Below, piece after piece: positions 9,039 through 18,572 of a stretch of DNA of 57,671 bases. A program made the translations under genes and the position numbers. A model generated the notes under the pieces. The model did no database searches. It was not told the DNA's origin and saw only the letters and a program-made list of their open reading frames with translations. Where the stretch lies: contig JAHFQX010000016.1 in assembly GCA_023259135.1 (NCBI GenBank), forward strand, positions 1 through 57,671, in the 5' to 3' direction. This DNA comes from Betaproteobacteria bacterium (lineage in GTDB: Bacteria; Pseudomonadota; Gammaproteobacteria; Burkholderiales; JAHFQX01). Every line of letters starts with the position of its first letter. The first letter of the stretch is position 1.

Positions 9039-9262
9039 CTACTCCCCCCAAGATCATCGACGCCCTGTTCCTGGAGCCGCCGGAACCCTTGGTGCGGGCG
9101 CTGGAGGCCATCGATACCCTGCAACCGGGAGAGGAATTGCTGTTCATCGTCGGCCGGGAGCCGTTTCCCTTGTACAACATCCTCGACCAAGCGGGCCTGC
9201 TGCGGGAAACCGAAGTGCGGAAAGACGGGGCCTATCAAGTGCGGATCCGCGCTCCTGGGTGA
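9035..9262 (+). CDS. DUF2249 domain protein
   Basis: A 75-residue single-domain protein of the DUF2249 family, which has a TusA-like alpha/beta fold. The recognisable pattern is IIDALFLEPPEPLVRALEAI, then PGEELLF, REPFPLYNIL and a final beta strand YQVRIR. The start is GTG at 9035, overlapping the hemerythrin stop by four bases (GTGA), and the stop overlaps the next ATG, giving a tightly coupled three-gene unit. DUF2249 proteins frequently accompany hemerythrins and NO or denitrification genes; the biochemical role is unknown. Confidence 0.82.
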   Translation: MTTPPKIIDALFLEPPEPLVRALEAIDTLQPGEELLFIVGREPFPLYNILDQAGLLRETEVRKDGAYQVRIRAPG

Positions 9263-10587
9263 TGGCCGACGGTCTCGCGTTCCATCAAGCTCCGCCCCTG
9301 TCGGCACCGCTGCGGTTTTTCCTGACCGCGCCGTGGTTCGGCTTGGCGGCGGCCGCCGTGCTAGCTTGGGGCGGGCCGGCGGCACTGGCTTCGCGCTGGA
9401 CTCCGGCCACCTTGGCCGCCACCCACCTCCTGACTCTGGGCATGCTGTCCATGACCATGGTGGGGGCCTTGATCCAACTGCTGTCGGTGGTGGCCGGAGC
9501 ACCGCTGCGCCATCCCCACCGAGTAGCGGGAATCGTCCATGTCTGCCTGACCCTGGGAACGGCGTTGCTGGCGACGGGTTTCCTCGGCTTTCCGCTCCTG
9601 CTGACGGCGGCCCTGCCGTTACTGGTGACCGCTTTCGCGGTGCTGATCGTTAGCGCCGCCCAGAGCCTGTGGACCTCTTCCGCCAGCGGGCCGACGCCCG
9701 CCGCCATCGGCCTGAGCCTGTTCGCCCTGGCGGTGACCGTGGGATTCGGCCTGCTGCTCGGCCTCGCTTATTCGGGCCATCTGCCCGCCTCCCAGCGGTG
9801 GCTGGCGGACCTGCACCCGACCTGGGGCATGGTGGGATGGATCGGCATCCTGGCGGCGGGGGTGAGCTATCAAGTGGTTCCCATGTTCCAAATGACTCCG
9901 CCCTATCCCCCTCGCTTGACCCGCTGGCTGGCTCCGGGGCTACTCACCGCCCTGGCGGGGCTTTCGGCGGCGGCTCCATTCGCCGCGGAGGGCCTATCCC
10001 TGCCCTTCGGTTTGGCCGGCGCGGCCGTTGCCGCCGGGTTGGTGCTTTATGGGGCCACCACTTTGGCGCTGCAACACCGCCGCCGGCGCAGCCGGAGCAA
10101 CCCGCAATTCGCCTTTTTCCGCATCGGCATGGCCAGCCTGCTGGGGGCCGGCGGCTTTTGGGCAACGGCTCAAGCTTTCCCCAATCTCGGCCAGCGGCCC
10201 GAATATCCGTTGCTGCTGGGAGTGTTGATGCTGGGAGGCTTCGCCCTGTCGCTGGTGATCGGCATGCTCTACAAGATCGTGCCGTTCCTGGTATGGCTGC
10301 ATTTGCGGCAGCGCGCTCCCAAGTTGGCGCGCTTGCTGCCGACTTTGGAACGCATCCTTCCCGAAGCCCGGGGCAGGATCAACGTTCGGGCCCATCTGGC
10401 GACTTTGATAACCGCTCTGGGGGCGGCGATGATGCCAAGCTTGGTCTATCTGGCCAGCCTGGCCCTGGCGGCGGCGTCGGTCTGGCTGGGGATTTCCCTG
10501 GCGCAAGCGGCACGCACGCTCCACAGCGCCACGCCACCCAATGCCGGCAAGGTCAAGGATGCCGGGGAGCCATCAGCGCCAGGTTGA
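9262..10587 (+). CDS. Polytopic membrane protein, possibly NnrS/heme-copper-oxidase-like
   Basis: A 441-residue inner-membrane protein with about twelve hydrophobic helices. Notable features are HLLTLGMLSMTMVGALIQLL near residue 55, an AGIVHVCL helix, GWIGILAAGVSYQVVPMFQ and GMLYKIVPFLVWLHLR. Conserved-looking His residues at helix ends (THLL, IVHV, LYKIVPFLVWLH) resemble the pattern of NnrS-like or oxidase subunit I-like proteins encoded beside hemerythrin and DUF2249 in denitrifiers. The exact family is uncertain. The start at 9262 (ATGA overlap) is preferred over GTG at 9259. The 3' end overlaps the convergent radical SAM gene by 35 bases. Confidence 0.75.
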   Translation: MADGLAFHQAPPLSAPLRFFLTAPWFGLAAAAVLAWGGPAALASRWTPATLAATHLLTLGMLSMTMVGALIQLLSVVAGAPLRHPHRVAGIVHVCLTLGTALLATGFLGFPLLLTAALPLLVTAFAVLIVSAAQSLWTSSASGPTPAAIGLSLFALAVTVGFGLLLGLAYSGHLPASQRWLADLHPTWGMVGWIGILAAGVSYQVVPMFQMTPPYPPRLTRWLAPGLLTALAGLSAAAPFAAEGLSLPFGLAGAAVAAGLVLYGATTLALQHRRRRSRSNPQFAFFRIGMASLLGAGGFWATAQAFPNLGQRPEYPLLLGVLMLGGFALSLVIGMLYKIVPFLVWLHLRQRAPKLARLLPTLERILPEARGRINVRAHLATLITALGAAMMPSLVYLASLALAAASVWLGISLAQAARTLHSATPPNAGKVKDAGEPSAPG

Positions 10588-12433
10588 ACGTGGATGAATC
10601 CACCGGCAACAGGGCGTAGAGCCGCTCGTCCAGCACGACCGATATCCGGTCTCCATATTTGCGCAACTTGGTCAGCATGCGCTGGGCATGGGGAATCTCG
10701 TGGGATCTCAGGCTTTCGATGTGGAGCGTGAGGGACGCTCCTGAACGCTTCAGCATCCGGCCGGCATGTTTGGCGACCCGGGTGTAGAACTTACGGTCCA
10801 GCCACTCCCGGATGCAGATCGATAGTTCCGGCACCGGCTGTTTGTCCCGCCAAGACAAGGCCGCCCTACCGGCCTCCAGATGACGGCGCACCGTTTTGGC
10901 AAGGGCCGCGACCGACTTCGCCGCCCGGGCCGCCTGGCGCTCGCCGGTAAGAACGAAGTGGCGCGCCACGTAGTCCCGCATCGCCAGCCCGGCGACCCAG
11001 TCCGCCATCACCAGCGGCCACTTGGCGGGGCGGGTGGGCAACAGCGTCGCAAGAAACCAACCGATGCGGGAGGGGCCGCCCGGCAGAATGCCCCTACCCA
11101 GCAGCCGTCCGACGATGATCAGCTTTTCCCGCCGGGAATATTCCCCCTGATACACCGGGGCGCCCAGGAACCGCAACTTGTTGCGAATGCGCCGAGCGAT
11201 GTTGCGATCGGTGAGCAGTTCCCGGTGGAGCCGCTGGTAGGCGGTCACCATGACGTCGTAGTCCATGCCTTTGGGGACGATATTGGTTCCAAGTTTGGTG
11301 TTGTCGGGGCTGCTCGCCTGCTTCCGCAACCGGCCCTCGCGGCGCACCCGGTCGTAAAGAGAGGTGCGGGGCAAAGCGGTGAGCAGTCCGACCATGGCGG
11401 CCTGGATGCCCGAATCGAGGATGAAGCGCCGCTGCGTCTCAAAGGTCTCCAGGGTGTCGTTGTCGAAGCCAATGATGAATCCCGCCAGCACGTCGATGCC
11501 GTGGGCATAGAAACGGCGCACCGAAGTCAACGCGTCCTCCCGAGTGTTCTGGATTTTGCGGGCGGCCTTGAGGATCTCCGGGTCCGGGGATTCGATCCCC
11601 ACGAACACCCAGGTGAAGTTGGCGGCCCGAGCCAAGGCCAGCAGCTCCGGGTCCTGGGCCATATTGATGGAGGCTTCTGTGCCGAAGCGGAAATCGTAGC
11701 CGTGCCGCCGCTGATATTGCGCCAGGAACCGCAGCAACTCCTTGGCCACCCCTTTGTTGCCAATCAGGTTATCGTCCACGAAGAACACGTTGCGCGTCTT
11801 AATCCGCCGCAATCCATCCAATTCCTGTTCCACCTGGGCCAGGGTTTTATGGCGGGGCTTGCGACCGAACATGACGATGATGTCGCAGAACTCGCACAAG
11901 AACGGACAGCCCCGGGAGAATTGCAGGGTCGCGGTGGTATAGCGGTCCAGTTTCAACAAGTCGAAACGCGGCGCCGGCGAATCGGCCAAGTCCACCACCC
12001 CCGTTTCCTTATAGACCCGCCGGGGCCGGCCGGCGTCGAAGTCGCGGCAGAACTCCCTCCAAATGATTTCGGCCTCCCCCGTGACCACCGCATCGGCCAG
12101 CGGGAAATAACGCTCCGGGCATAAAGAAGCGTAGCTGCCTCCCGCCACCACAAAATAACCACGGCGCCGGTAGTATTCCAGCAGTTCCCCCTGCCGCGGG
12201 AACTGCACCCCCATGCCGCAGATGCCGATGATGTCGGCTGCGGGAGCCAGAGGCAGGGGCTCGATATTTTCGTCGACGATACCCACTTCCCAGTGGGCGG
12301 GAGAAAGAGCCGCCAGAGTGGCCAGCCCCAGCGGAGGATTGATGGCGCGTTTGCCGGGCAGCACCCGGTCAACCGCCCATTTGAAGTTCCAGAAGCTCTC
12401 CGGATATTTAGGATTGATCAGCAGCAGCCGCAT
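10553..12433 (-). CDS. B12-binding-domain radical SAM protein (DUF4070 type)
   Basis: A 626-residue class B radical SAM protein. The N-terminal 140 residues form a Rossmann-like cobalamin-binding domain (MRLLLINPKYPE, IIGICGMGVQFP, FVVAGGSYAS) without the DxHxxG cobalt-ligand motif. The radical SAM core follows with CPFLCEFC (CX3CX2C) near residue 190 and VFFVDDNLIGN. A DUF4070-like segment includes TNIVPKGMDYD. The C-terminal 130 residues end in a STAS-like alternating region. Relatives methylate or rearrange unactivated carbons (hopanoid methylases HpnP and HpnR are examples), but the substrate here is unknown. The start at 12433 follows the nirE stop by 7 bases, so it probably shares the nirE transcript. 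Confidence 0.85.
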   Translation of the reverse strand: MRLLLINPKYPESFWNFKWAVDRVLPGKRAINPPLGLATLAALSPAHWEVGIVDENIEPLPLAPAADIIGICGMGVQFPRQGELLEYYRRRGYFVVAGGSYASLCPERYFPLADAVVTGEAEIIWREFCRDFDAGRPRRVYKETGVVDLADSPAPRFDLLKLDRYTTATLQFSRGCPFLCEFCDIIVMFGRKPRHKTLAQVEQELDGLRRIKTRNVFFVDDNLIGNKGVAKELLRFLAQYQRRHGYDFRFGTEASINMAQDPELLALARAANFTWVFVGIESPDPEILKAARKIQNTREDALTSVRRFYAHGIDVLAGFIIGFDNDTLETFETQRRFILDSGIQAAMVGLLTALPRTSLYDRVRREGRLRKQASSPDNTKLGTNIVPKGMDYDVMVTAYQRLHRELLTDRNIARRIRNKLRFLGAPVYQGEYSRREKLIIVGRLLGRGILPGGPSRIGWFLATLLPTRPAKWPLVMADWVAGLAMRDYVARHFVLTGERQAARAAKSVAALAKTVRRHLEAGRAALSWRDKQPVPELSICIREWLDRKFYTRVAKHAGRMLKRSGASLTLHIESLRSHEIPHAQRMLTKLRKYGDRISVVLDERLYALLPVDSSTFNLALMAPRHP

Positions 12434-12440
12434 GGCTCTC

Positions 12441-13259
12441 TCAACCCTCCACGGCCGAGGCCGAGGCAATAAGCCGTCCGGCCTCCGGAAACCAGGCCAA
12501 TTTGTCCCGCAGCCGCACCACTTCTCCCACGATCACCAAAGTAGGCGGCTTGATCCCGGCTGCCGCGGCGAGTTCCGGTAAATCCGCCAAGGTCCCGCTT
12601 ACCACCCGCTGCCGCGGGGTGGTGCCTTCCTGCACGATGGCCGCCGGAGTCGTCGCTGGCAGGTCGTGGGCCACCAACTCCTTGCACAAGCGGGCCAAGC
12701 CCTTGAGGCCCATGTAGACCACCACCGTCTGGCCCGGCCGGGCCAGCGTCCGCCAATCCAGATCGCCGTCGCCGTCCTTCAGGTGGCCGGTGACGAACAC
12801 GCAGGAATGGGCATGGTCCCGATGGGTCAAGGGAATACCGGCATAGGCCGCCACCCCGTTGGCGGCGGTGATGCCGGGGACGACCTGGAAAGGAATCCGC
12901 CGCGCCGCCAGGAACTCCGCCTCCTCCCCGCCTCGCCCAAACACGAAAGGATCGCCGCCCTTGAGCCGCACCACGGTCTTGCCCCTCAGCGCCAAGGTCG
13001 CCAGCAATTGGTTGATGGCCGCCTGGGGCAGGCTATGCCGGTCGCATTGCTTGCCGACATAGACCTTTTCCGTGCGAGCAGGGATCAAGGCCACGACTTC
13101 GGCGGACACCAAGTAGTCATAGAGCACCGCATCGGCGCCCTGGATCGCCCGCAGCGCCTTGAGAGTCAGCAGCTCCGGATCCCCCGGCCCGGCCCCCACC
13201 AGGTAAACCTCTCCGAGCGGCTCCTTCCTGAGACTAAGCAAAACTCCAGTTCCTTCCAC
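12441..13259 (-). CDS. nirE: Uroporphyrinogen-III C-methyltransferase (NirE/CobA)
   Basis: A 272-residue SAM-dependent methyltransferase that methylates uroporphyrinogen III at C2 and C7 to give precorrin-2, the first committed step toward siroheme and heme d1. It shows [20 protein letters not shown] (about residues 18-37), [37 protein letters not shown] and GIPLTHRDH, all diagnostic of SUMT. It lacks the CysG dehydrogenase/ferrochelatase domain. Start is GTG at 13259 with GGAGG eight bases upstream. Its position divergent from nirS identifies it as the dedicated heme d1 enzyme NirE. Confidence 0.9.
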   Translation of the reverse strand: MEGTGVLLSLRKEPLGEVYLVGAGPGDPELLTLKALRAIQGADAVLYDYLVSAEVVALIPARTEKVYVGKQCDRHSLPQAAINQLLATLALRGKTVVRLKGGDPFVFGRGGEEAEFLAARRIPFQVVPGITAANGVAAYAGIPLTHRDHAHSCVFVTGHLKDGDGDLDWRTLARPGQTVVVYMGLKGLARLCKELVAHDLPATTPAAIVQEGTTPRQRVVSGTLADLPELAAAAGIKPPTLVIVGEVVRLRDKLAWFPEAGRLIASASAVEG

Positions 13260-13274
13260 AACAGGCCTCCGATA

Positions 13275-13294
13275 CGTGGGGGGCTCGCCCCACG
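13275..13294 (-). other. Hairpin in the nirE leader
   Basis: A perfect 7-bp inverted repeat (CGTGGGG / CCCCACG) with a 6-base loop, 16 bases before the nirE GTG. No U-tract follows, so it is not a terminator. It could affect nirE translation; nothing more is visible. Confidence 0.4.
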
Positions 13295-13349
13295 CCAGGG
13301 TGCCCCATTTTCATTATCCCCACTCTATGTGTGGCCATTTCGGAAAACG

Positions 13350-13363
13350 TTGATGTACATCAA
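13350..13363. promoter_or_regulatory. FNR/DNR box upstream of the cupredoxin remnant and nirE
   Basis: A perfect palindrome TTGAT-GTAC-ATCAA, the consensus for the CRP/FNR family regulators FNR, DNR and NnrR. Rightward, a -10-like GACAAT (13384-13389) gives class II spacing to the small cupredoxin-like frame at 13445. Leftward, it lies 91 bases from the nirE start. It therefore could activate either or both directions under low oxygen with nitrogen oxides. Confidence 0.75.
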
Positions 13364-13444
13364 AGAACACCATACTGCTTTGCGACAATCTGAAATCATT
13401 TGAATTTTACTTACTTCCGTTAACTCGACACAAAGGAGATTGCA

Positions 13445-13570
13445 ATGAAGAAGTCCGACCGGATGTTCCCGAGGGAGTCTTGGCAACGCACCTTCGACAA
13501 ACTCGGCACCTACCCCTATACTTGTGGGCCCCACCCTGAAATGACTGGCGTGGTTGAGGTCAGTAAGTAG
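13445..13570 (+). pseudogene. Cupredoxin C-terminal remnant (41 codons, own ribosome binding site)
   Basis: The 41-codon frame starts with ATG AAG AAG, six bases after a near-ideal ribosome binding site (AAAGGAG, 13432-13438). Its C-terminal half reads TFDKLGTYPYTCGPHPEMTG. This is the last beta hairpin of plastocyanin/amicyanin-type cupredoxins, with three of the four type 1 copper ligands (Cys27, His30, Met33). The rest of the barrel, including the first His ligand and the signal peptide, is missing. An internal deletion joining the original start to the 3' end would explain the strong SD and the MKK opening. An independent micro-protein cannot be excluded. It follows an FNR/DNR box and precedes nirS, so the parent gene may have encoded an electron donor to NirS. 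Confidence 0.7.
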
Positions 13571-13640
13571 CCGCATGTGTCCGCAGCAGGGTACGGGAAA
13601 CAGATGCCTCGCTGCATCCTTTGGCCATAGACCCCGATTA

Positions 13641-13654
13641 TTGATACACATCAA
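13641..13654 (+). promoter_or_regulatory. FNR/DNR box of nirS
   Basis: TTGAT-ACAC-ATCAA has both conserved half-sites. A -10-like CACAAT (13677-13682) places the start near 13689, about 41 bases from the box centre, as expected for a class II activated promoter. The nirS ATG is about 65 bases further. Confidence 0.78.
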
Positions 13655-13746
13655 GGAAGAGGCGCGGTCACGTTTCCACAATCGCAAAATTTGCTGAATG
13701 GCTATTTCCATTTCTTCCCGCTTATTCGTTTTCGTTAAGGAGTTAA

Positions 13747-15483
<1,737 letters not shown>

Positions 15484-15495
15484 TGCCGCGTCCCT

Positions 15496-15528
15496 CCGCC
15501 CCCCCCCGCCGCGCGGGGGCGGATTTTT
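15496..15528 (+). terminator. Intrinsic terminator of nirS
   Basis: An 8-bp GC stem (CCGCCCCC, 15496-15503, with GGGGGCGG, 15515-15522) followed by TTTTT (15524-15528), 13 bases after the nirS stop. It should separate abundant nirS message from the lower level needed for the maturation genes. Confidence 0.88.
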
Positions 15529-15588
15529 CCCTCAAAACCGGAGAAATGCGGGCCCAGCCTTCATGGATTTTAAAAGGCGCCGCTTGAA

Positions 15589-15978
15589 TTGAGCGATGCC
15601 CCGAACAGCAGGGGGCGGCAAGCCCCTTTTTTATTCCGTCTTCCCTGGATTCTGGCGATAGGCATGGAGATGATCCTAGCCGTTCCGCCGGCCCTGGGGG
15701 CCGACTCCTCCTTTACCCCCGACCCCACCCGCCGCCAGGAACTGATTCGCATGGTGCGCCAGGATTGTGGCTCGTGCCACGGCCTCACCCTGAAGGGCGG
15801 CCTGGGTCCGGCCCTGCTGCCGGATGCGCTGCGCGACAAGGACCGGAACGGCTTGGTTTTCAGCATCCTGCAAGGCCGGCCCGGCACCGCCATGCCGCCG
15901 TGGCAAAATTTCCTCAGCCGCCGGGAAGCGGAATGGATCGTGGATCAATTGCGGCTAGGGTTTCCCGATGAACGCTAA
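15589..15978 (+). CDS. nirC: Cytochrome c55X NirC
   Basis: A small periplasmic c-type cytochrome; CGSCH lies at about residues 60-64 and the axial Met is probably in TAMPPW. NirC can donate electrons to NirS and has been proposed to take part in heme d1 insertion. The N-terminus is uncertain. TTG at 15589 gives a convincing signal peptide (LPWILAIGMEMILAVPPALGA) and 129 residues, whereas ATG at 15664 leaves only a short hydrophobic stretch. First gene of the heme d1 unit nirC-F-DL-G-H-J-N. Its 3' end overlaps nirF. Confidence 0.85.
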   Translation: MSDAPNSRGRQAPFLFRLPWILAIGMEMILAVPPALGADSSFTPDPTRRQELIRMVRQDCGSCHGLTLKGGLGPALLPDALRDKDRNGLVFSILQGRPGTAMPPWQNFLSRREAEWIVDQLRLGFPDER

Positions 15979-17146
15979 GATGAACGCTAAATGGATAGCG
16001 CCCCTCGTCCTGCTGTTGGCCGGCTGCGCCGCATGGCAACCCAGGGGCACGGGGGACTTGGGGCTGGTGGTGGAGCGGGCCGCCGGACGCGTCATGGTGG
16101 TGGAGACCAGCGGTCACTCCAAGCTCGGCGAAGTCACCGGCCTGGGCGACCTGTCCCACGCCAGCGTGGTGTATTCCCGGGACCAGCGCTATGCCTTCGT
16201 GTTCGGCCGGGACGGCGGCTTGACCAAGGTGGACCTGCTCGCGCAGCGCATCGACCGGCGCATCGTGCAAGCCGGCAATAGCATCGGCGGCGCCATTTCC
16301 GAGGACGGCCGGCTCGTCGCGGTGGCCAACTACGAACCCGGCGGCGTCAAGGTGTTCGATTCGGCGACGCTGGAGCTGGTGGCGGACATCCCCTCCGAAT
16401 ACGCCCCCGGCCGCCGCGCCAAGGTGGTGGGACTGGAGGATGCCGGAGGCCGGCGTTTCGCCTTCAGCCTGTTCGAGGCGGGGGAAATCTGGCTCGCCGA
16501 CCTCGGCGCCGAAGCTTCGCCCCGCCTCCAGAAATTCAAGAATATCGGCCAGGAACCCTACGATGCCCTGGTGACGCGGGACGGCCGCTACTATCTCGCC
16601 GGGCTGTTCGGCGAAGACGGCTTGGCCCTCCTCGACCTGTGGCATCCGGAGCGGGGCGTCCGGCGCATCCTGCCGGGTTACGGACGCGGCCAGGAAAAGC
16701 TGCCGGTGTATAAAATGCCCCATCTGGAAGGCTGGGCCCAGGCCGGGAACTTGGCCTATCTGCCGGCCGTGGGACGCCACGAGGTGCTGGTGGTGGACAC
16801 CCGCACCTGGCGGGAAACCGGGCGCATCCCGGTGCGGGGCCAGCCGGTGTTCGTCATGGCGGAGCCGGGCGGGCGGCGGGTGTGGGTCAATTTCGCCCTG
16901 CCCGACAACGGCGCGGTGCAAGTGATCGACACCGAAACTCTGCAAGTGATCCAAACCCTGCATCCAGGCCGGGCCGTGCTGCACATGGAATTCACCCCCC
17001 GAGGCGAGGCGGTGTGGATCTCCTGCCGGGACGACAACCGGGTGGCGGTCTACGATACCGCCACGCTGCGGGAACTGGCCCGGCTCCCGGCGGCATCCCC
17101 CAGCGGCATCTTTTTCACGGCACGCGCCCATGGCATCGGTTTCTGA
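15968..17146 (+). CDS. nirF: Heme d1 biosynthesis protein NirF
   Basis: A 392-residue propeller protein homologous to the d1 domain of NirS. LLLAGC at residues 15-20 is a lipobox, so it is probably anchored to the periplasmic side of a membrane. The conserved His in LSHASVVYSRDQRYAF corresponds to the essential NirF histidine and to the d1 ligand in NirS. NirF binds tetrapyrroles and is required for heme d1; its exact step is still debated. The first 24 bases are a 12-base tandem duplication (ATGAACGCTAA(G/A) twice), giving two possible starts, 15968 and 15980. The first overlaps nirC by 11 bases and the second falls just after the nirC stop. Confidence 0.93.
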   Translation: MNAKMNAKWIAPLVLLLAGCAAWQPRGTGDLGLVVERAAGRVMVVETSGHSKLGEVTGLGDLSHASVVYSRDQRYAFVFGRDGGLTKVDLLAQRIDRRIVQAGNSIGGAISEDGRLVAVANYEPGGVKVFDSATLELVADIPSEYAPGRRAKVVGLEDAGGRRFAFSLFEAGEIWLADLGAEASPRLQKFKNIGQEPYDALVTRDGRYYLAGLFGEDGLALLDLWHPERGVRRILPGYGRGQEKLPVYKMPHLEGWAQAGNLAYLPAVGRHEVLVVDTRTWRETGRIPVRGQPVFVMAEPGGRRVWVNFALPDNGAVQVIDTETLQVIQTLHPGRAVLHMEFTPRGEAVWISCRDDNRVAVYDTATLRELARLPAASPSGIFFTARAHGIGF

Positions 17147-18131
17147 CTCCCTGGATTTCGCCCTGCTCAACGACTATCAGCGGGATTTTCCCCTGGCGCC
17201 TCAGCCCTTTCTGAAAATCGCCCAGGAGCAAGGCACCTCCCACGCCGCGGTGCTGGAACACTTCGCTCGGCTGCGTGCCTCCGGCGCCATCAGCCGCATC
17301 GGCGCCGTATTCCGGCCCAAGGCCCTGGGCGCCAGCAGCCTGGCGGCGATGGCGGTGCCGGAAGCGGATTTGCAGCAAGTGGCGGAACGGATCAGCGCCT
17401 TCCCCGAGGTGAATCACAATTACGAACGGGAGCACCGCTACAACCTATGGTTCGTCGCCGCCGCCCGCTCGCAACAACAATTGGCCGATGCCCTGGCGCG
17501 GATCGAGGCGGCGACCGGCCATGCCGTTTTAAACCTGCCATTGGTAGAGGATTATCACATCGACCTGGGATTCGACTTGTCGGAGGGCGCCGCCAAACCC
17601 GCGGCGGCTCCCGGCGCCGCCCAAGCCGCGGACTTCACCCTGGTCCCGGCGGATGTCCCGCTGGTGGAGGCCATCGAAACGGGCCTGGACATCGTGCCCT
17701 ATCCCTATCAGGCCGTGGGGGAACGGGCCGGAACCGGCGAAACCCAAGTCATGGCCGGCCTCGCCCGCCTGCTGGCGGCCGGCGCCATCAAGCGCTTCGG
17801 CGTAGTGGTGCGCCACCATGAGCTGGGCTACACCGCCAACGCCATGGCGGTCTGGAATGTCCCCGACGAGCGCGTGACGGCCGCCGGCCGGCGGCTGGCG
17901 GCGCTGGATGGGGTGACCCTGTGCTACCGCCGCAAGCGCGGCCTGCCCCACTGGCCCTACAATTTATTCTGCATGGTCCACGGCCGCGACCGGGGCGTCG
18001 TGGAAGCCCGGCTGGCATCCCTGACCGCCGCCGCCGGCCTGGGGGGATTGCCCCATGCGGTGCTGTTCAGCCGACGCCGCTTCAAGCAGCGGGGAGCCCA
18101 TTATTTCGCTAGGGAATTGGCCCATGGATGA
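17130..18131 (+). CDS. nirDL: Siroheme decarboxylase, fused NirD-NirL
   Basis: A 333-residue fusion of two AsnC/Lrp-like units. The N-terminal half (about 1-160) is NirD, with NHNYEREHRYNLWFV. An Ala/Pro linker (about 161-178) leads to NirL, with CYRRKRGLPHWPYNLFCMVHG. With NirG and NirH it decarboxylates siroheme to 12,18-didecarboxysiroheme. The wHTH-like start of each half is a structural relic rather than a DNA-binding regulator. Such NirDL fusions are known in several proteobacteria. The start overlaps nirF by 17 bases. Confidence 0.93.
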   Translation: MASVSDSLDFALLNDYQRDFPLAPQPFLKIAQEQGTSHAAVLEHFARLRASGAISRIGAVFRPKALGASSLAAMAVPEADLQQVAERISAFPEVNHNYEREHRYNLWFVAAARSQQQLADALARIEAATGHAVLNLPLVEDYHIDLGFDLSEGAAKPAAAPGAAQAADFTLVPADVPLVEAIETGLDIVPYPYQAVGERAGTGETQVMAGLARLLAAGAIKRFGVVVRHHELGYTANAMAVWNVPDERVTAAGRRLAALDGVTLCYRRKRGLPHWPYNLFCMVHGRDRGVVEARLASLTAAAGLGGLPHAVLFSRRRFKQRGAHYFARELAHG

Positions 18132-18567
18132 ATCGGACAAGATGCTCATCAATACCCTGCAAGGCGGCTTTCCCCTGACGGAACGCCCCTTTCTGGAAGT
18201 CGCCCAGCGCCTGGGACTGGACGAGCAAACGGTCATCGCCCGCATCGAAAAGCTGTTGGCGGACGGCGTGCTGTCCCGCTTCGGCCCGCTGATCCAAGTG
18301 GAGCGGCTGGGCGGGGCCTTTTGCCTGGCCGCCATGGCCGTGCCGCAAGCCGATTTCGAGCGGGTCGCCGCCATCGTCAACGACTTTCCGGCGGTGGCCC
18401 ACAACTATGCCCGGGACCACCGGCTCAACATGTGGTTCGTGCTGGCCGCCGAAACGCCCCAGGACATCGACGCCACCCTGCGCGCCATCGAGGCCCGCGC
18501 CGGGATTCCGGTATTGACCTTTCCCAAGGAGCGGGAATATTTTGTCGAATTGAAGCTGAGCGCTTAG
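18124..18567 (+). CDS. nirG: Siroheme decarboxylase subunit NirG
   Basis: A 147-residue AsnC/Lrp-type protein. The diagnostic segment AHNYARDHRLNMWFVLA parallels the NirD half of the preceding fusion and supplies the residues that contact siroheme propionates in this family. The ATG at 18124 overlaps the nirDL stop by 8 bases. Paired with NirH as a heterodimeric decarboxylase by analogy with NirDL. Confidence 0.9.
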   Translation: MDESDKMLINTLQGGFPLTERPFLEVAQRLGLDEQTVIARIEKLLADGVLSRFGPLIQVERLGGAFCLAAMAVPQADFERVAAIVNDFPAVAHNYARDHRLNMWFVLAAETPQDIDATLRAIEARAGIPVLTFPKEREYFVELKLSA

Positions 18568-18572
18568 GGGCC

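Noticed and set aside
10880-12124. A 414-codon open frame antisense to the B12 radical SAM gene
   Set aside because: It is His/Gln/Gly-rich without recognisable domains, and is explained by the strong codon bias of the real gene opposite. Similar long antisense frames at 13813-15018, 15914-17170, 20231-21688, 44373-46742 and 46782-48593 were dropped for the same reason.
17130-18131. nirD-nirL read as one gene because of a frameshift or lost stop codon
   Set aside because: The join is a clean Ala/Pro linker of proper length and such NirDL fusions are known, so it is treated as genuine.
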